A DNA stretch of 22,905 bases from contig CAZITB010000034.1 of assembly GCA_964542055.1 (NCBI GenBank), positions 1 to 22,905 of the forward strand, given 5' to 3'. The notes under the pieces are model-generated. The model had not been told where the DNA came from. It worked only from the letters and a program-made list of their open reading frames with translations, and did no database searches. This document shows, one piece after another, positions 8,319-16,403 of the stretch (position 1 is the stretch's first letter; each line of letters opens with the position of its first letter). A program made the position numbers and the translations under genes. This DNA comes from CAZITB01 sp964542055 (lineage in GTDB: Bacteria > Planctomycetota > Phycisphaerae > Sedimentisphaerales > CAMDDF01).

Positions 8319-8714
8319 ATGGCAATTAGTCGTGACGAAATTTTTGAGCAGGTAAAGGAAGTACTCGTTGATGCACTCGGTCTTGATGATGACGAAGTAA
8401 CAATGGATGCAACTCTAATGGGTGATCTCGGTGCTGAAAGTATCGATTTTCTCGATATCGTTTTCAGACTCGAAAAAGCTTTCGATATCAAAATTCCGCG
8501 TGAGGAACTTTTCCCAACTGAAGACCTGATGAACAATCCCGAATACATTCAGGACGGCAAACTAACTGATAAAGGTCTCGATTTCATGAAAGAGAATATG
8601 CCACATACAGATTTCTCTACTTTCGCCCAGAATCCTGACATAAACAAAATCCAGGATCTCTTCACTGTCGAAGCAATCGTAAACTTCGTAGAAGGCAAGA
8701 AAAAGGCGGCGTAA
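8319..8714 (+). CDS. acyl carrier protein, long variant with C-terminal insertion
   Basis: A 131-residue acidic protein with the ACP helix II motif DLGAESIDFLDIV; Ser41 is the predicted phosphopantetheine attachment site. Helices I-III match ordinary ACPs (about 1-65). A segment of about 45 residues (66-111), not found in the usual ~78-residue ACPs, precedes the last helix FTVEAIVNFVEG. It carries acyl intermediates on a thioester and needs a phosphopantetheinyl transferase, which is not in the window. AAGAGG at 8305-8310 is a good ribosome-binding site. It sits 28 bp after FabZ-1 and is followed by an intrinsic terminator, so it may be expressed more strongly than the genes beyond it. Confidence 0.93.
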   Translation: MAISRDEIFEQVKEVLVDALGLDDDEVTMDATLMGDLGAESIDFLDIVFRLEKAFDIKIPREELFPTEDLMNNPEYIQDGKLTDKGLDFMKENMPHTDFSTFAQNPDINKIQDLFTVEAIVNFVEGKKKAA

Positions 8715-8735
8715 TTTTTTGTTTTGATTATTATC

Positions 8736-8771
8736 ACGGATTGGGTTAAACTCTTGGCTCAATCCGTTTTT
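8736..8771 (+). terminator. intrinsic terminator/attenuator between the ACP gene and the rest of the cassette
   Basis: A 10-bp stem with one G-U pair (8736-8745 with 8758-8767, core ACGGATTG/CAATCCGT) and a 12-nt loop is followed directly by a five-T run. It begins 21 bp after the ACP stop and lies 22 bp before the next start codon. No strong new promoter is visible in the short gap, so partial read-through is the simplest model. Confidence 0.75.
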
Positions 8772-8793
8772 GTATTTATAGGTAATTTTAATT

Positions 8794-9267
8794 ATGCGTT
8801 GGATATGGATAGACAAGTTTCTCGAATTCAATAGCGGCAAAAATGCGGTCGCCTTAAAAAACGTCTCGCTTGCCGAAGAACACGTCCATGATAACCTCCC
8901 CGGTTTCCCCATGATGCCCGAATGCCTCATGATCGAAGCCATGGCACAAACCGGCGGTATCCTCGTGGGCGAAATGCGCGACTTCAAGGAAAAGGTCATC
9001 CTGGCAAAGATAAACAAAGCCGAATTTTACGATTACGTACGGCCCGGCGATACCATCACTTTCCATGCCGACGTTGAATCTATTGCCGACGAAGCCGCCA
9101 GTATAAATGGACAGATCAGAAGAAAAGATGAGGTGGTCGCCGATATAAAACTCATGTACAGCCACATCGATAATAATATGAGCGGCAAAGTCTTTCCCAA
9201 GGAAAACTTCGTCTTCACCGACACATTCCGTTCGCTGCTTCACGGTTTTGTCCAGGAGAAACAATAA
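8794..9267 (+). CDS. FabZ-like hotdog protein lacking the catalytic His (FabZ-2, pseudo-dehydratase)
   Basis: A 157-residue FabZ homologue that aligns without gaps to FabZ-1 through the active-site region. Its motif reads DNLPGFPMMPECLMIEAMAQ: Asn34 (codon AAC) stands where FabZ-1 has His34, Glu48 is kept, and Glu43 replaces the Gly of the usual PGV turn. Loss of the His should abolish or greatly change dehydration. The protein is otherwise full length and well conserved, so it is probably not decaying. A structural partner of FabZ-1, as in heterodimeric dehydratases, or a changed chemistry are the main possibilities. A modest AGG lies upstream of the ATG. Its stop overlaps the next start by one base (TAATG), implying translational coupling to KS-beta. 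Confidence 0.85.
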   Translation: MRWIWIDKFLEFNSGKNAVALKNVSLAEEHVHDNLPGFPMMPECLMIEAMAQTGGILVGEMRDFKEKVILAKINKAEFYDYVRPGDTITFHADVESIADEAASINGQIRRKDEVVADIKLMYSHIDNNMSGKVFPKENFVFTDTFRSLLHGFVQEKQ

Positions 9268-10583
9268 TGAATTACCCCGAAATAGCAATCACAGGTTTTG
9301 GTGCGATTTCGCCTTTGGGACTTACTGCCAAAGAACTCTGGCAAAATATCTGTGACTCAAAATCAGGAATCGATAAAATAAGGGCATTTGACGCTTCAAC
9401 TTTCCCATGCTCAATTGCCGGCGAGGCACCCGAATACAAAATCCGCGACTACGTACCAAAAAGCTACCGCAAAGCTACCAAACTCATGAGCCGCGATATA
9501 GAATTATCTGTAATCGCCGCTGATGAAGCTTTCGCTTCAGCCGGTTTGCTCACTAAATACAATGAACCCCAAGCCCCGACCATCGACCCAGCCAAAACCG
9601 CCATCAATCTCGGTGCCGGCCTTATAAGCTGCGACCTTGACGAACTAGCTGCAGCCGCAAAAGAGTGCGTAACTGATGGCAAATTCGACATTCATAAATG
9701 GGGCGAAAACGGAATGAACAGCCTTACTCCTCTTTGGCTTCTGAAATATCTGCCCAACATGCTCGCTTGTCACGTGGGTATCATCCACGACATACAGGGC
9801 CCAAGCAACACTACAACCTGCGGCGAAGCATCGAGCCATATCGCTACTATAGAAGCATCTCAGGTAATTCAGCGCGGTCAAGCCGACATAGCCCTTTCCG
9901 GCGGGGGCGAAGCAAAAGTAAACCCTGTAGTTATGATGCGTCAGTGCCTGCTAAAAAGAGCAACTTCAATCGCTAACGACGATCCGAAAAACGCATGCCG
10001 GCCTTTCGATGCAAAAGCTTCGGGCAGTGTTTTCGGTGAAGCCGCAGGAATACTCGTTCTCGAAAATATCGAACGAGCTAAAAACCGAAATGCAAAAATC
10101 TATGCGACCATCGCCGGTACAGGGCAAAGCAACAGCCTTAACCCTAAATACCAGCATCTTGAATCGGATGGCAAAGCGATCACAATCGCAATCGAAAAAG
10201 CCCTCACTCAAGCCGGCATCAAACCTGAAGATATCGACCTGATCGTACCCCATGGCACCGCTATAGTTTATGATGATCAGGCAGAAGCAACAGGAATTCA
10301 AAACGCCCTCGGCAATGCAGTAAAAGACATACCGGTTCTTCCGATCAAATCCATGGCATCCAACACCGGCGCCGCAAGCGGCTCACTCGATCTTATCGCT
10401 GCCGTAAACGCGATCAATGATTCGACCATTCCCGCCGCAATCAATTTCGATTCTCCTCAGGACGGTTGCAGCTTAAACATCAGCAAACAAAAACAGGAAA
10501 AACAAATTAGTTACGCACTTTGCACCAGCTATACTTTCGGCGGCCAGACCGCTGCAATAGTGCTCAAAAAATATAATGGATAA
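9267..10583 (+). CDS. ketosynthase-fold protein without nucleophilic Cys (KS-beta / chain-length-factor-like)
   Basis: A 438-residue thiolase-fold protein of the beta-ketoacyl-ACP synthase II type (ITGFGAISPLG start, GQADIALSGGGEA, FGEAAGILVLE). It aligns without gaps to the neighbouring ketosynthase around the active site, placing Glu187 at the nucleophile; the segment reads GPSNTTTCGEASS. A Cys is present two residues earlier, at 185, where active enzymes have Thr. His329 of the first HGT motif is kept, but the second active-site His is Asn366 (KSMASNTGAASG). Such a pattern is typical of chain-length factors, where the Cys is usually Gln. AGGAG at 9254-9258 is an excellent ribosome-binding site. 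It precedes the intact KS gene, the reverse of the KS-then-CLF order in classical type II PKS clusters. Confidence 0.87.
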   Translation: MNYPEIAITGFGAISPLGLTAKELWQNICDSKSGIDKIRAFDASTFPCSIAGEAPEYKIRDYVPKSYRKATKLMSRDIELSVIAADEAFASAGLLTKYNEPQAPTIDPAKTAINLGAGLISCDLDELAAAAKECVTDGKFDIHKWGENGMNSLTPLWLLKYLPNMLACHVGIIHDIQGPSNTTTCGEASSHIATIEASQVIQRGQADIALSGGGEAKVNPVVMMRQCLLKRATSIANDDPKNACRPFDAKASGSVFGEAAGILVLENIERAKNRNAKIYATIAGTGQSNSLNPKYQHLESDGKAITIAIEKALTQAGIKPEDIDLIVPHGTAIVYDDQAEATGIQNALGNAVKDIPVLPIKSMASNTGAASGSLDLIAAVNAINDSTIPAAINFDSPQDGCSLNISKQKQEKQISYALCTSYTFGGQTAAIVLKKYNG

Positions 10584-10587
10584 TAAC

Positions 10588-11898
10588 ATGAGCAAAAGAG
10601 TTGTCATAACAGGAATGGGACTTGTTTCCCCGATGGGACATGACGTCGAAACCGTCTGGAACGCAATGTTAACAGGAAAACACGGTTTCAATAAGACCAC
10701 CAATTTTGATGCTTCAACCTATCCAAGCCAGTTTTGCGCAGAAGTAAAAGATTATGACCTGTCGAAATTTGTGAAAAATCCTCAGTTTCATAAAGATTCA
10801 AATCGCGGTTCAGCGTTTGTTTTGGGTGCCGCTGTTCAGGCATGCAGCCAGGCCCAAATTCAGACTGAAGCAGATCAGCCGACCGACGGCATCGACAGAA
10901 CCAGCATGGGGATCTATCTCGGTGCAGGCGAAGGCCCGGTCGATACCGACAACTTCTTCGAAGCACTTGTAAAAGGCTTCGACCCTGAAACATCCAAAAT
11001 CGATTATTCCAAATGGACACAGGTAACCCTCAACAAATTCTCCCCCGAAAAAGAACTCGAACAGGAACCTAATATGCCCATCAGCCATCTTGCCCTGCTC
11101 ACAGGCGCAAGAGGCCCCACCAGAAGCTGTTTGACCGCTTGTGCCGCAAGCACCCAGGCTGTCGGAGAAGCATTCAAAATGATCCAATACGGCGATGCAG
11201 ATATTATGCTCGCAGGCGGAGCACATTCGATGATCCATCCGCTGGGAATAACCGGATTCAACCGTTTGACCGCACTTTCAACAAACAACCAGCAATGGGA
11301 AACCGCATCCAGACCCTTTACCGCTACACGTGACGGCTTTGTCATCGGCGAAGGTGGCGTTGCTGTGATACTTGAGTCACTTGAATCCGCGCAAAAACGC
11401 GGGGCAAAAATATTCGCTGAACTTATCGGCTTCGGCTCGACAAATGACGCTTTCCGCGTTACCGACATGCACGAAGAAGCCCGCGGCGCTGTTGGTGCCA
11501 TCCTTGCCGCCCTTGAAGATGCCTGCCTTGAAAAAACCGACATTCAATACATTAACACCCACGGCACAAGCACCGCCGAAAACGATTCTATCGAAACACT
11601 CGCAATCAAAAAAGCCTTCGGCGATCAAGCCGCCAACATACCGGTAAGCAGTGTCAAAAGCATGCTCGGCCACCTCATCGGAGCCGCAGGCTGTGCAGAA
11701 CTTATAACCTGCGTTCTCGCGTTGAGAGATAATACCCTGCCACCGACAATGAACTACAACGATCCCGACCCGCAGCTTGACCTCGACTACGTGCCGAATC
11801 AGCCGAGAAAAGTTGAAAACCTCAATATCGTAATGAACGAATCGTTCGGCTTCGGCGGCCAGAACAACGTCGTAATTATCAAAAAATATAATGAATAA
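10588..11898 (+). CDS. beta-ketoacyl-ACP synthase, KAS II type (KS-alpha, intact triad)
   Basis: A 436-residue decarboxylating condensing enzyme. From the chosen start, Cys185 lies in LTACAAS; the two His are in NTHGTSTAEND and KSMLGHLIGAAG, so the Cys-His-His triad is complete. The GFGGQNN motif near the C-terminus is also present. The start is taken as the ATG at 10588 (MSKRVVITGMG, the usual N-terminus); an ATG at 10576 overlaps the KS-beta stop by 8 bp and would add four residues. It is adjacent to KS-beta, and the two probably form a heterodimer. FabF-like function in general lipid synthesis is the alternative, but the pairing argues for a dedicated pathway. Confidence 0.9.
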   Translation: MSKRVVITGMGLVSPMGHDVETVWNAMLTGKHGFNKTTNFDASTYPSQFCAEVKDYDLSKFVKNPQFHKDSNRGSAFVLGAAVQACSQAQIQTEADQPTDGIDRTSMGIYLGAGEGPVDTDNFFEALVKGFDPETSKIDYSKWTQVTLNKFSPEKELEQEPNMPISHLALLTGARGPTRSCLTACAASTQAVGEAFKMIQYGDADIMLAGGAHSMIHPLGITGFNRLTALSTNNQQWETASRPFTATRDGFVIGEGGVAVILESLESAQKRGAKIFAELIGFGSTNDAFRVTDMHEEARGAVGAILAALEDACLEKTDIQYINTHGTSTAENDSIETLAIKKAFGDQAANIPVSSVKSMLGHLIGAAGCAELITCVLALRDNTLPPTMNYNDPDPQLDLDYVPNQPRKVENLNIVMNESFGFGGQNNVVIIKKYNE

Positions 11899-11909
11899 CG
11901 GTAACTAAA

Positions 11910-13181
11910 ATGATCGATATCAAACTAATCAGAGAAAATCCTCAGCATTACAAAAAAAGCGCACAAGATAAAAACTTCGACATCGACATCGACCGTCTTC
12001 TCGATATCGACCAGCAGCTAAAAGATGCCAAACAGAAACTTCAGGATTACGCCACCGAAAAAAACCAGCTTGGCAAGTCTGTCGCAAAAGCATCTTCTGA
12101 TGAAAAAAAACAGCTCCTTGCAAAACTCGCTGACATCAAAGCCGATGAATCACAGATCAACGAAACTGTAAAAAAACTTCAACCCGAATATGATACGATT
12201 CTTTTGACAGTTCCCCAGCCAGCCGATCCTGATGTACCGCTTGGCAAAGACGATACCGAAAACGTCGAGCTCCGCAAATGGGGCAGCGTCCGCCAGTTCG
12301 ATTTTGAACCGAAGGATCACATCAAACTTGGTACCGAGCTGGACATCATTGATGTTGAACGTGGTGTAAAACTCGCTGGAACACGCAACTACTTTTTAAA
12401 AGGCGATGGCGCACTGCTCCACTGGGCCGTACTTCGATTCTCACTCGATCTCATGGTCCAGCGGGGATACACACCCATGGCTGTGCCGCTGCTGATGCGT
12501 GACGAAGCCATGTTCGCTACGGCATATTTTCCCGGCGGCGAAGACCAGGCTTACCGCATGGAAAAAGACGAACTAAACCTCGCCGGTACCGCCGAAGTAC
12601 CCGTAACCGCATACCACATGGGCGAAATCCTAAAACAGGATCAACTCCCCCTGCGATATTGCGGCATGAGCACATGCTTCCGTCGCGAAGCTGGCGCAGC
12701 TGGAAAAGATACCTACGGCCTTTACCGCATCCACCAGTTCGACAAAGTCGAGCAGGTCATCATCGGCGAAAACGACATCGAAAAATCGAAACAGTACCAC
12801 CAGGAAATCCTGGCAAACTCCGAAGCCGTTCTCCAGGCCCTTGAACTGCCCTACCGCGTGGTCAACGTTTGCACCGGAGACCTCGGCCGCGGTCAGATAC
12901 AAAAATACGATATAGAAACATGGATGCCTTCACGTAACAGCTATGGCGAAACACATTCCGCAAGCCGCTTCTACGAATACCAGGCCCGCCGAATGAACCT
13001 GCGCTATAAAACAGATCAGGGCAAAAACGTGTTCTGCCATACACTAAATAACACCGTCATCGCCTCGCCGCGCGTCTTGATCCCCATTCTCGAACTTTAC
13101 CAAAACGCCGACGGCTCGGTCAGTGTTCCAAAAGCACTTCAGCCGTATATGAACGGTACAGAGGTAATAGAACCAAAATAA
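11910..13181 (+). CDS. serS: seryl-tRNA synthetase
   Basis: A 423-residue class II aminoacyl-tRNA synthetase that charges tRNA-Ser (and tRNA-Sec where present). The N-terminal 110 residues form the long helical hairpin that binds the tRNA variable arm (LKDAKQKLQDYATEKNQLGK). The catalytic domain has LAGTAEVPVTAYH, motif 2 (CFRREAGAAGKDTYGLYRIHQF) and a motif 3 region that reads SPRVLIPILELYQ, where the family more often has GRTLVAILENYQ. Length is normal for SerS. It starts 11 bp after the KS-alpha stop with a weak ribosome-binding site and may be co-transcribed with the cassette. No T-box leader is possible in so short a gap. Confidence 0.95.
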   Translation: MIDIKLIRENPQHYKKSAQDKNFDIDIDRLLDIDQQLKDAKQKLQDYATEKNQLGKSVAKASSDEKKQLLAKLADIKADESQINETVKKLQPEYDTILLTVPQPADPDVPLGKDDTENVELRKWGSVRQFDFEPKDHIKLGTELDIIDVERGVKLAGTRNYFLKGDGALLHWAVLRFSLDLMVQRGYTPMAVPLLMRDEAMFATAYFPGGEDQAYRMEKDELNLAGTAEVPVTAYHMGEILKQDQLPLRYCGMSTCFRREAGAAGKDTYGLYRIHQFDKVEQVIIGENDIEKSKQYHQEILANSEAVLQALELPYRVVNVCTGDLGRGQIQKYDIETWMPSRNSYGETHSASRFYEYQARRMNLRYKTDQGKNVFCHTLNNTVIASPRVLIPILELYQNADGSVSVPKALQPYMNGTEVIEPK

Positions 13182-13202
13182 CCAAATAGCTACGGGGCAG
13201 CT

Positions 13203-15689
13203 TTGGACCAGATAAGCTTAAAACTTCGTGATTGGCAGCAGCAAATCCAACCATGGCAAACTCTGCTCGAAAAAATTTACGCCTCACCGCTTGTCATACT
13301 CTCCCTCTTTTTCGCGGCCGGAATACTTATTCAAGCCAAACTTCAACTCCCGCTCACATTCTGGTTCATTTCACTCTTGATCTCTACTGCCGCCGCATTT
13401 GCAATTTACAATTTTAAAAAATCGTCTGAGTTATGGCACTTTTACTTGATAGCAGCTGCTTGTTTTTCTTTCCTGTGCTTCGGTTCCATCAGGTATATCA
13501 GCTATAAATCCTTCCCAGCCAATCACATTAATCAGATAATCGAAAGTCCTGAAACCATTGTCACCCTCACCGGCTCCATCACCTCTTCCCCACAGGTACA
13601 TACAAATAACAACTGGCTAATGCGAAAATACAAGTTCACCGATCCCTCAACATCATTCTATCTCGATATCGATTCTATCCTCTCCAACGGCAATTTCGTC
13701 CCCGCAACCGGCACAATAAAAACCTACATCTCCGAACCTGTCCTCGACCTCGCACCCGGCGACCAGATTGAGCTTCTCTGCAAAATCAAAACATTCTCCT
13801 GCTCAACAAATCCCGGCCAGTTCGACGTTCAAAAATACATGCAAAACAAAAACGTTAACTTCGCAGCTTCGGCCCGCTCAAGAAACAATATCAAAGTAAT
13901 TGAAACCCAATCTTCGGTCATTTCAAAAACCAGAAACTTTTTCCAGTCCCATTTTTCAACAGCACTGCTCGGCCAAACCACCGACGACCAAACCTCATCT
14001 CTGCTTGAGGCACTGCTTCTCGGTAACCGCTCAAACATACAACCACAAACCACAAACGCATTTAAAAAAACCGGTCTACTGCACTTCATATCCCTCTCTG
14101 GTCTGCATATTGCGATCCTTCTCACCGCCGTATGGTTTATACTCAACCCATTGCTCTCCAGCCGTCCCGCCAAAGCCCTCATCTGCATATTCGTCATCTT
14201 CATCTTTCTGCTGACCGTCCCGCCCCGCGCACCTACTGTCCGAGCCTGTATAATAGCCATGTTCTTCTGCATTGCCATCATCACCAAAAGATCGCCCTCA
14301 CCTTTCAACAGCCTCGCACTCGCCTTTCTCTCAATACTCCTTATCACCCCCACCGAAATTTACTCCGCAGGCTTCCAACTTTCTTTCGCATGCGTAACCG
14401 GCATCCTCCTGTTCTCCCAAAGAATAAATCGAACCATCCTGTCAATATTCAACATTGAATTGCCGAAAATCGCAACCTGCCCTATCGCCCTGTTAAGCAC
14501 CGGCATCGCCGCATGGCTCGGCGGCTTCGGGATAATTCTGTATCATTTCAATTCCATAAATTTCCTCGCCCCTTTATGGACCGTAATCACATTCCCATTT
14601 ATTGCCCTAACCCTGGTTACCGGTCTGGCCAAAATCGTAATCGCTCCTGTTTTTCCGACCATAGGCCTTTTACTTACCAAATTCCTGCATTTAATCATTA
14701 CCGCCCTGACCGCAACAGTAAACTTTCTAGCCGATCTCCTCCCCGGCCAAATCATTATTGGCCATATATCCATCACAATCATTATAGGTTATTACCTGCT
14801 CATTATCCTGGCAGTACACAAATACCTCATCGCGCCAAATCTCCGCAGATACCTTTTCCCGGCACTAACAACAATATTCTTACTTGCCCTCATCACAAAT
14901 ACTCACAGCAACAAATCCCCCAATAAACTAATACTCACCTGCCTGGACATCGGAGCAGGCCAATCGATCATCATCCAAACCCCGAAAGAAAATTTCATCT
15001 TCGACGCAGGCTCACTCACCCGCTCGGACCCCGGCAACTCCATCGTAAATCCCTTCCTCGAATACTCCGGCATCAGCCGCATCAATCATCTCTTTATCAG
15101 CCATGACGATATCGACCACTTCAACGCCGTTCCCGAAATCGTCTCTCACTGTAAACCCCAAAACATCTTCATCAATTCACATTACCAGGCCAAAATCCAA
15201 ACCTCACCCACCGCCAAAACCCTCCACAGATTTCTCAACCAGAAAAACATCCAGCCCCAAATCATTCCCGACCCAAACCTCCCAACTGAAATTAAACGCA
15301 GCCTCCTCTGGCCGACACCCGGAACCGACCCTGCTCTTGCAGATAACGACCTTTCCAGCGTTTACCTGCTGGAATACGCCGGCAAAAAAATCCTCATCTG
15401 CTCCGACATCGAAAAACAAATTCAGCACCAAATCCTCGACCTTTACCCGGATATCTCCGCCGATATCCTCGTACTGCCTCATCACGGTTCAGCTTCGACC
15501 ATCTCCGCCGACTTTGTCAACGCGATAAACCCCCAGATAACAATAGCAAGCTGCGCAAAAAACCGCCTCAACTCCGCCTACAAACCCGCTCCCCCCATCT
15601 CTTCATTTTACACCGCCCAACACGGCTCTATTACCGTTACTATCGACCAAACCGGCCAGATAATAACATCCACTTTTCTCAATCCATAA
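13203..15689 (+). CDS. comEC: DNA internalisation/competence protein ComEC/Rec2
   Basis: ComEC forms the inner-membrane channel for single-stranded DNA in natural transformation. The 828-residue protein has an N-terminal membrane and OB-like region (DUF4131 type, about 30-200), the competence domain with many helices (about 230-560, including LHFISLSGLHIAIL), and a C-terminal metallo-beta-lactamase domain (about 575-828). That last domain carries SHDDIDHFNA near 634-642, ICSDIEK and LPHHGSA near 757. Full three-domain length is retained. The start is a TTG with CGGGGC upstream; no ATG nearby gives a better N-terminus. It is 21 bp after serS, so probably the end of that transcript, which stops at the terminator at 15690-15715. 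Confidence 0.93.
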   Translation: MDQISLKLRDWQQQIQPWQTLLEKIYASPLVILSLFFAAGILIQAKLQLPLTFWFISLLISTAAAFAIYNFKKSSELWHFYLIAAACFSFLCFGSIRYISYKSFPANHINQIIESPETIVTLTGSITSSPQVHTNNNWLMRKYKFTDPSTSFYLDIDSILSNGNFVPATGTIKTYISEPVLDLAPGDQIELLCKIKTFSCSTNPGQFDVQKYMQNKNVNFAASARSRNNIKVIETQSSVISKTRNFFQSHFSTALLGQTTDDQTSSLLEALLLGNRSNIQPQTTNAFKKTGLLHFISLSGLHIAILLTAVWFILNPLLSSRPAKALICIFVIFIFLLTVPPRAPTVRACIIAMFFCIAIITKRSPSPFNSLALAFLSILLITPTEIYSAGFQLSFACVTGILLFSQRINRTILSIFNIELPKIATCPIALLSTGIAAWLGGFGIILYHFNSINFLAPLWTVITFPFIALTLVTGLAKIVIAPVFPTIGLLLTKFLHLIITALTATVNFLADLLPGQIIIGHISITIIIGYYLLIILAVHKYLIAPNLRRYLFPALTTIFLLALITNTHSNKSPNKLILTCLDIGAGQSIIIQTPKENFIFDAGSLTRSDPGNSIVNPFLEYSGISRINHLFISHDDIDHFNAVPEIVSHCKPQNIFINSHYQAKIQTSPTAKTLHRFLNQKNIQPQIIPDPNLPTEIKRSLLWPTPGTDPALADNDLSSVYLLEYAGKKILICSDIEKQIQHQILDLYPDISADILVLPHHGSASTISADFVNAINPQITIASCAKNRLNSAYKPAPPISSFYTAQHGSITVTIDQTGQIITSTFLNP

Positions 15690-15715
15690 AAAAGGCCGGG
15701 CAAAATAGCCCGACC
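15690..15715 (-). terminator. intrinsic terminator of the ompA-like gene, possibly bidirectional with comEC
   Basis: Stem 15694-15701 with 15708-15715 (GGTCGGGC/GCCCGGCC on the minus strand, one mismatch) and a 6-nt loop, followed on the minus strand by a run of six T. It lies in the 49-bp gap between two convergent genes, beginning right at the comEC stop. The plus-strand side has only a weak T-rich tail, so termination is clearest for the minus strand. Confidence 0.8.
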
Positions 15716-15738
15716 TCATTATCTTATACAAACGAAAC

Positions 15739-16377
15739 TTATCTCGTATGAACTACGATCTCAACACGCCTGTTTTCAGCCTTGCTGTTACCAACAGGAC
15801 GATGTTCGCCGCACGAAACACCTCTTAGCAGCTGAGCCCGGATCCCTTTACCCTGCAAGTATCTGACAACCGACAACGCCCTGGCACTGCCAAGCTCCCA
15901 GTTATCCTTCCAACTGCTCTTTTTGATCGGGTCAGTATCAGTATGTCCAACAACATCAACTTCCTTATTAGCATATCTCTCAAGTAAAACACTCACGATT
16001 TGATCAAGCGGAGCATTGGTCGCAGATTTCAAACTGGCCTTACCCGATGGAAAAAGAATCGCGTTTGGCAGTGTAACAGTAATCTCACCGGTCGCAGGAT
16101 CATACTGCTGATCCATACCCTCAAACCCGGTTTCCTGAATCGACTCAGTACAATCGGCTAACTGAGAAGCAAGTTCACTATTCTCAGCCCTGCATTCTGC
16201 CAGCTCATCAGCTATCTGACCGGCCTGACCTGCATTCATCTGGGAATTTTCATACAATCCCTTCAAATTCTCATGCTCAACATTCAAAGCTTCATATCTT
16301 TTCTTCCAGTCCGGCCCGCAACCACTGACCAGAATCATTACCGCCAACACTAACAATACACCTGCCATTTTCTTCAT
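15739..16377 (-). CDS. OmpA/MotB-family peptidoglycan-binding lipoprotein
   Basis: A 212-residue envelope protein. The N-terminal signal ends in the lipobox LVSGC with Cys20 as lipidation site. Residues about 25-80 are polar and helical, likely coiled coil, with several Cys. An OmpA-type peptidoglycan-binding domain follows (about 95-212): VDVVGHTDTDPIKK, NWELGSARALSVVRYL and NRRVEIVVHTR. The closeness of GHTDTDP and NWEL to MotB/OmpA suggests diaminopimelate binding. AGGAAAGG precedes the ATG. It starts 26 bp after the prepilin peptidase stop, so it is the last gene of the argG-peptidase-ompA run. It probably tethers the outer membrane to the wall; a more specific partner cannot be told. Confidence 0.88.
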   Translation of the reverse strand: MKKMAGVLLVLAVMILVSGCGPDWKKRYEALNVEHENLKGLYENSQMNAGQAGQIADELAECRAENSELASQLADCTESIQETGFEGMDQQYDPATGEITVTLPNAILFPSGKASLKSATNAPLDQIVSVLLERYANKEVDVVGHTDTDPIKKSSWKDNWELGSARALSVVRYLQGKGIRAQLLRGVSCGEHRPVGNSKAENRRVEIVVHTR

Positions 16378-16403
16378 AAAAACACCTTTCCTTTCGGCTA
16401 AAA

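Noticed and set aside
9821..9823. Cys185 of KS-beta (codon 9819-9821) as a shifted but working nucleophile
   Set aside because: The ungapped alignment from this segment to the following IQ-x-G-x-AD motif puts Glu187 and not Cys185 opposite the KS-alpha Cys; the second His is lost too, so a normal condensing role is unlikely.
13829..14353. Minus-strand open frame of 174 residues inside comEC
   Set aside because: Antisense to the conserved competence domain, with no family resemblance.
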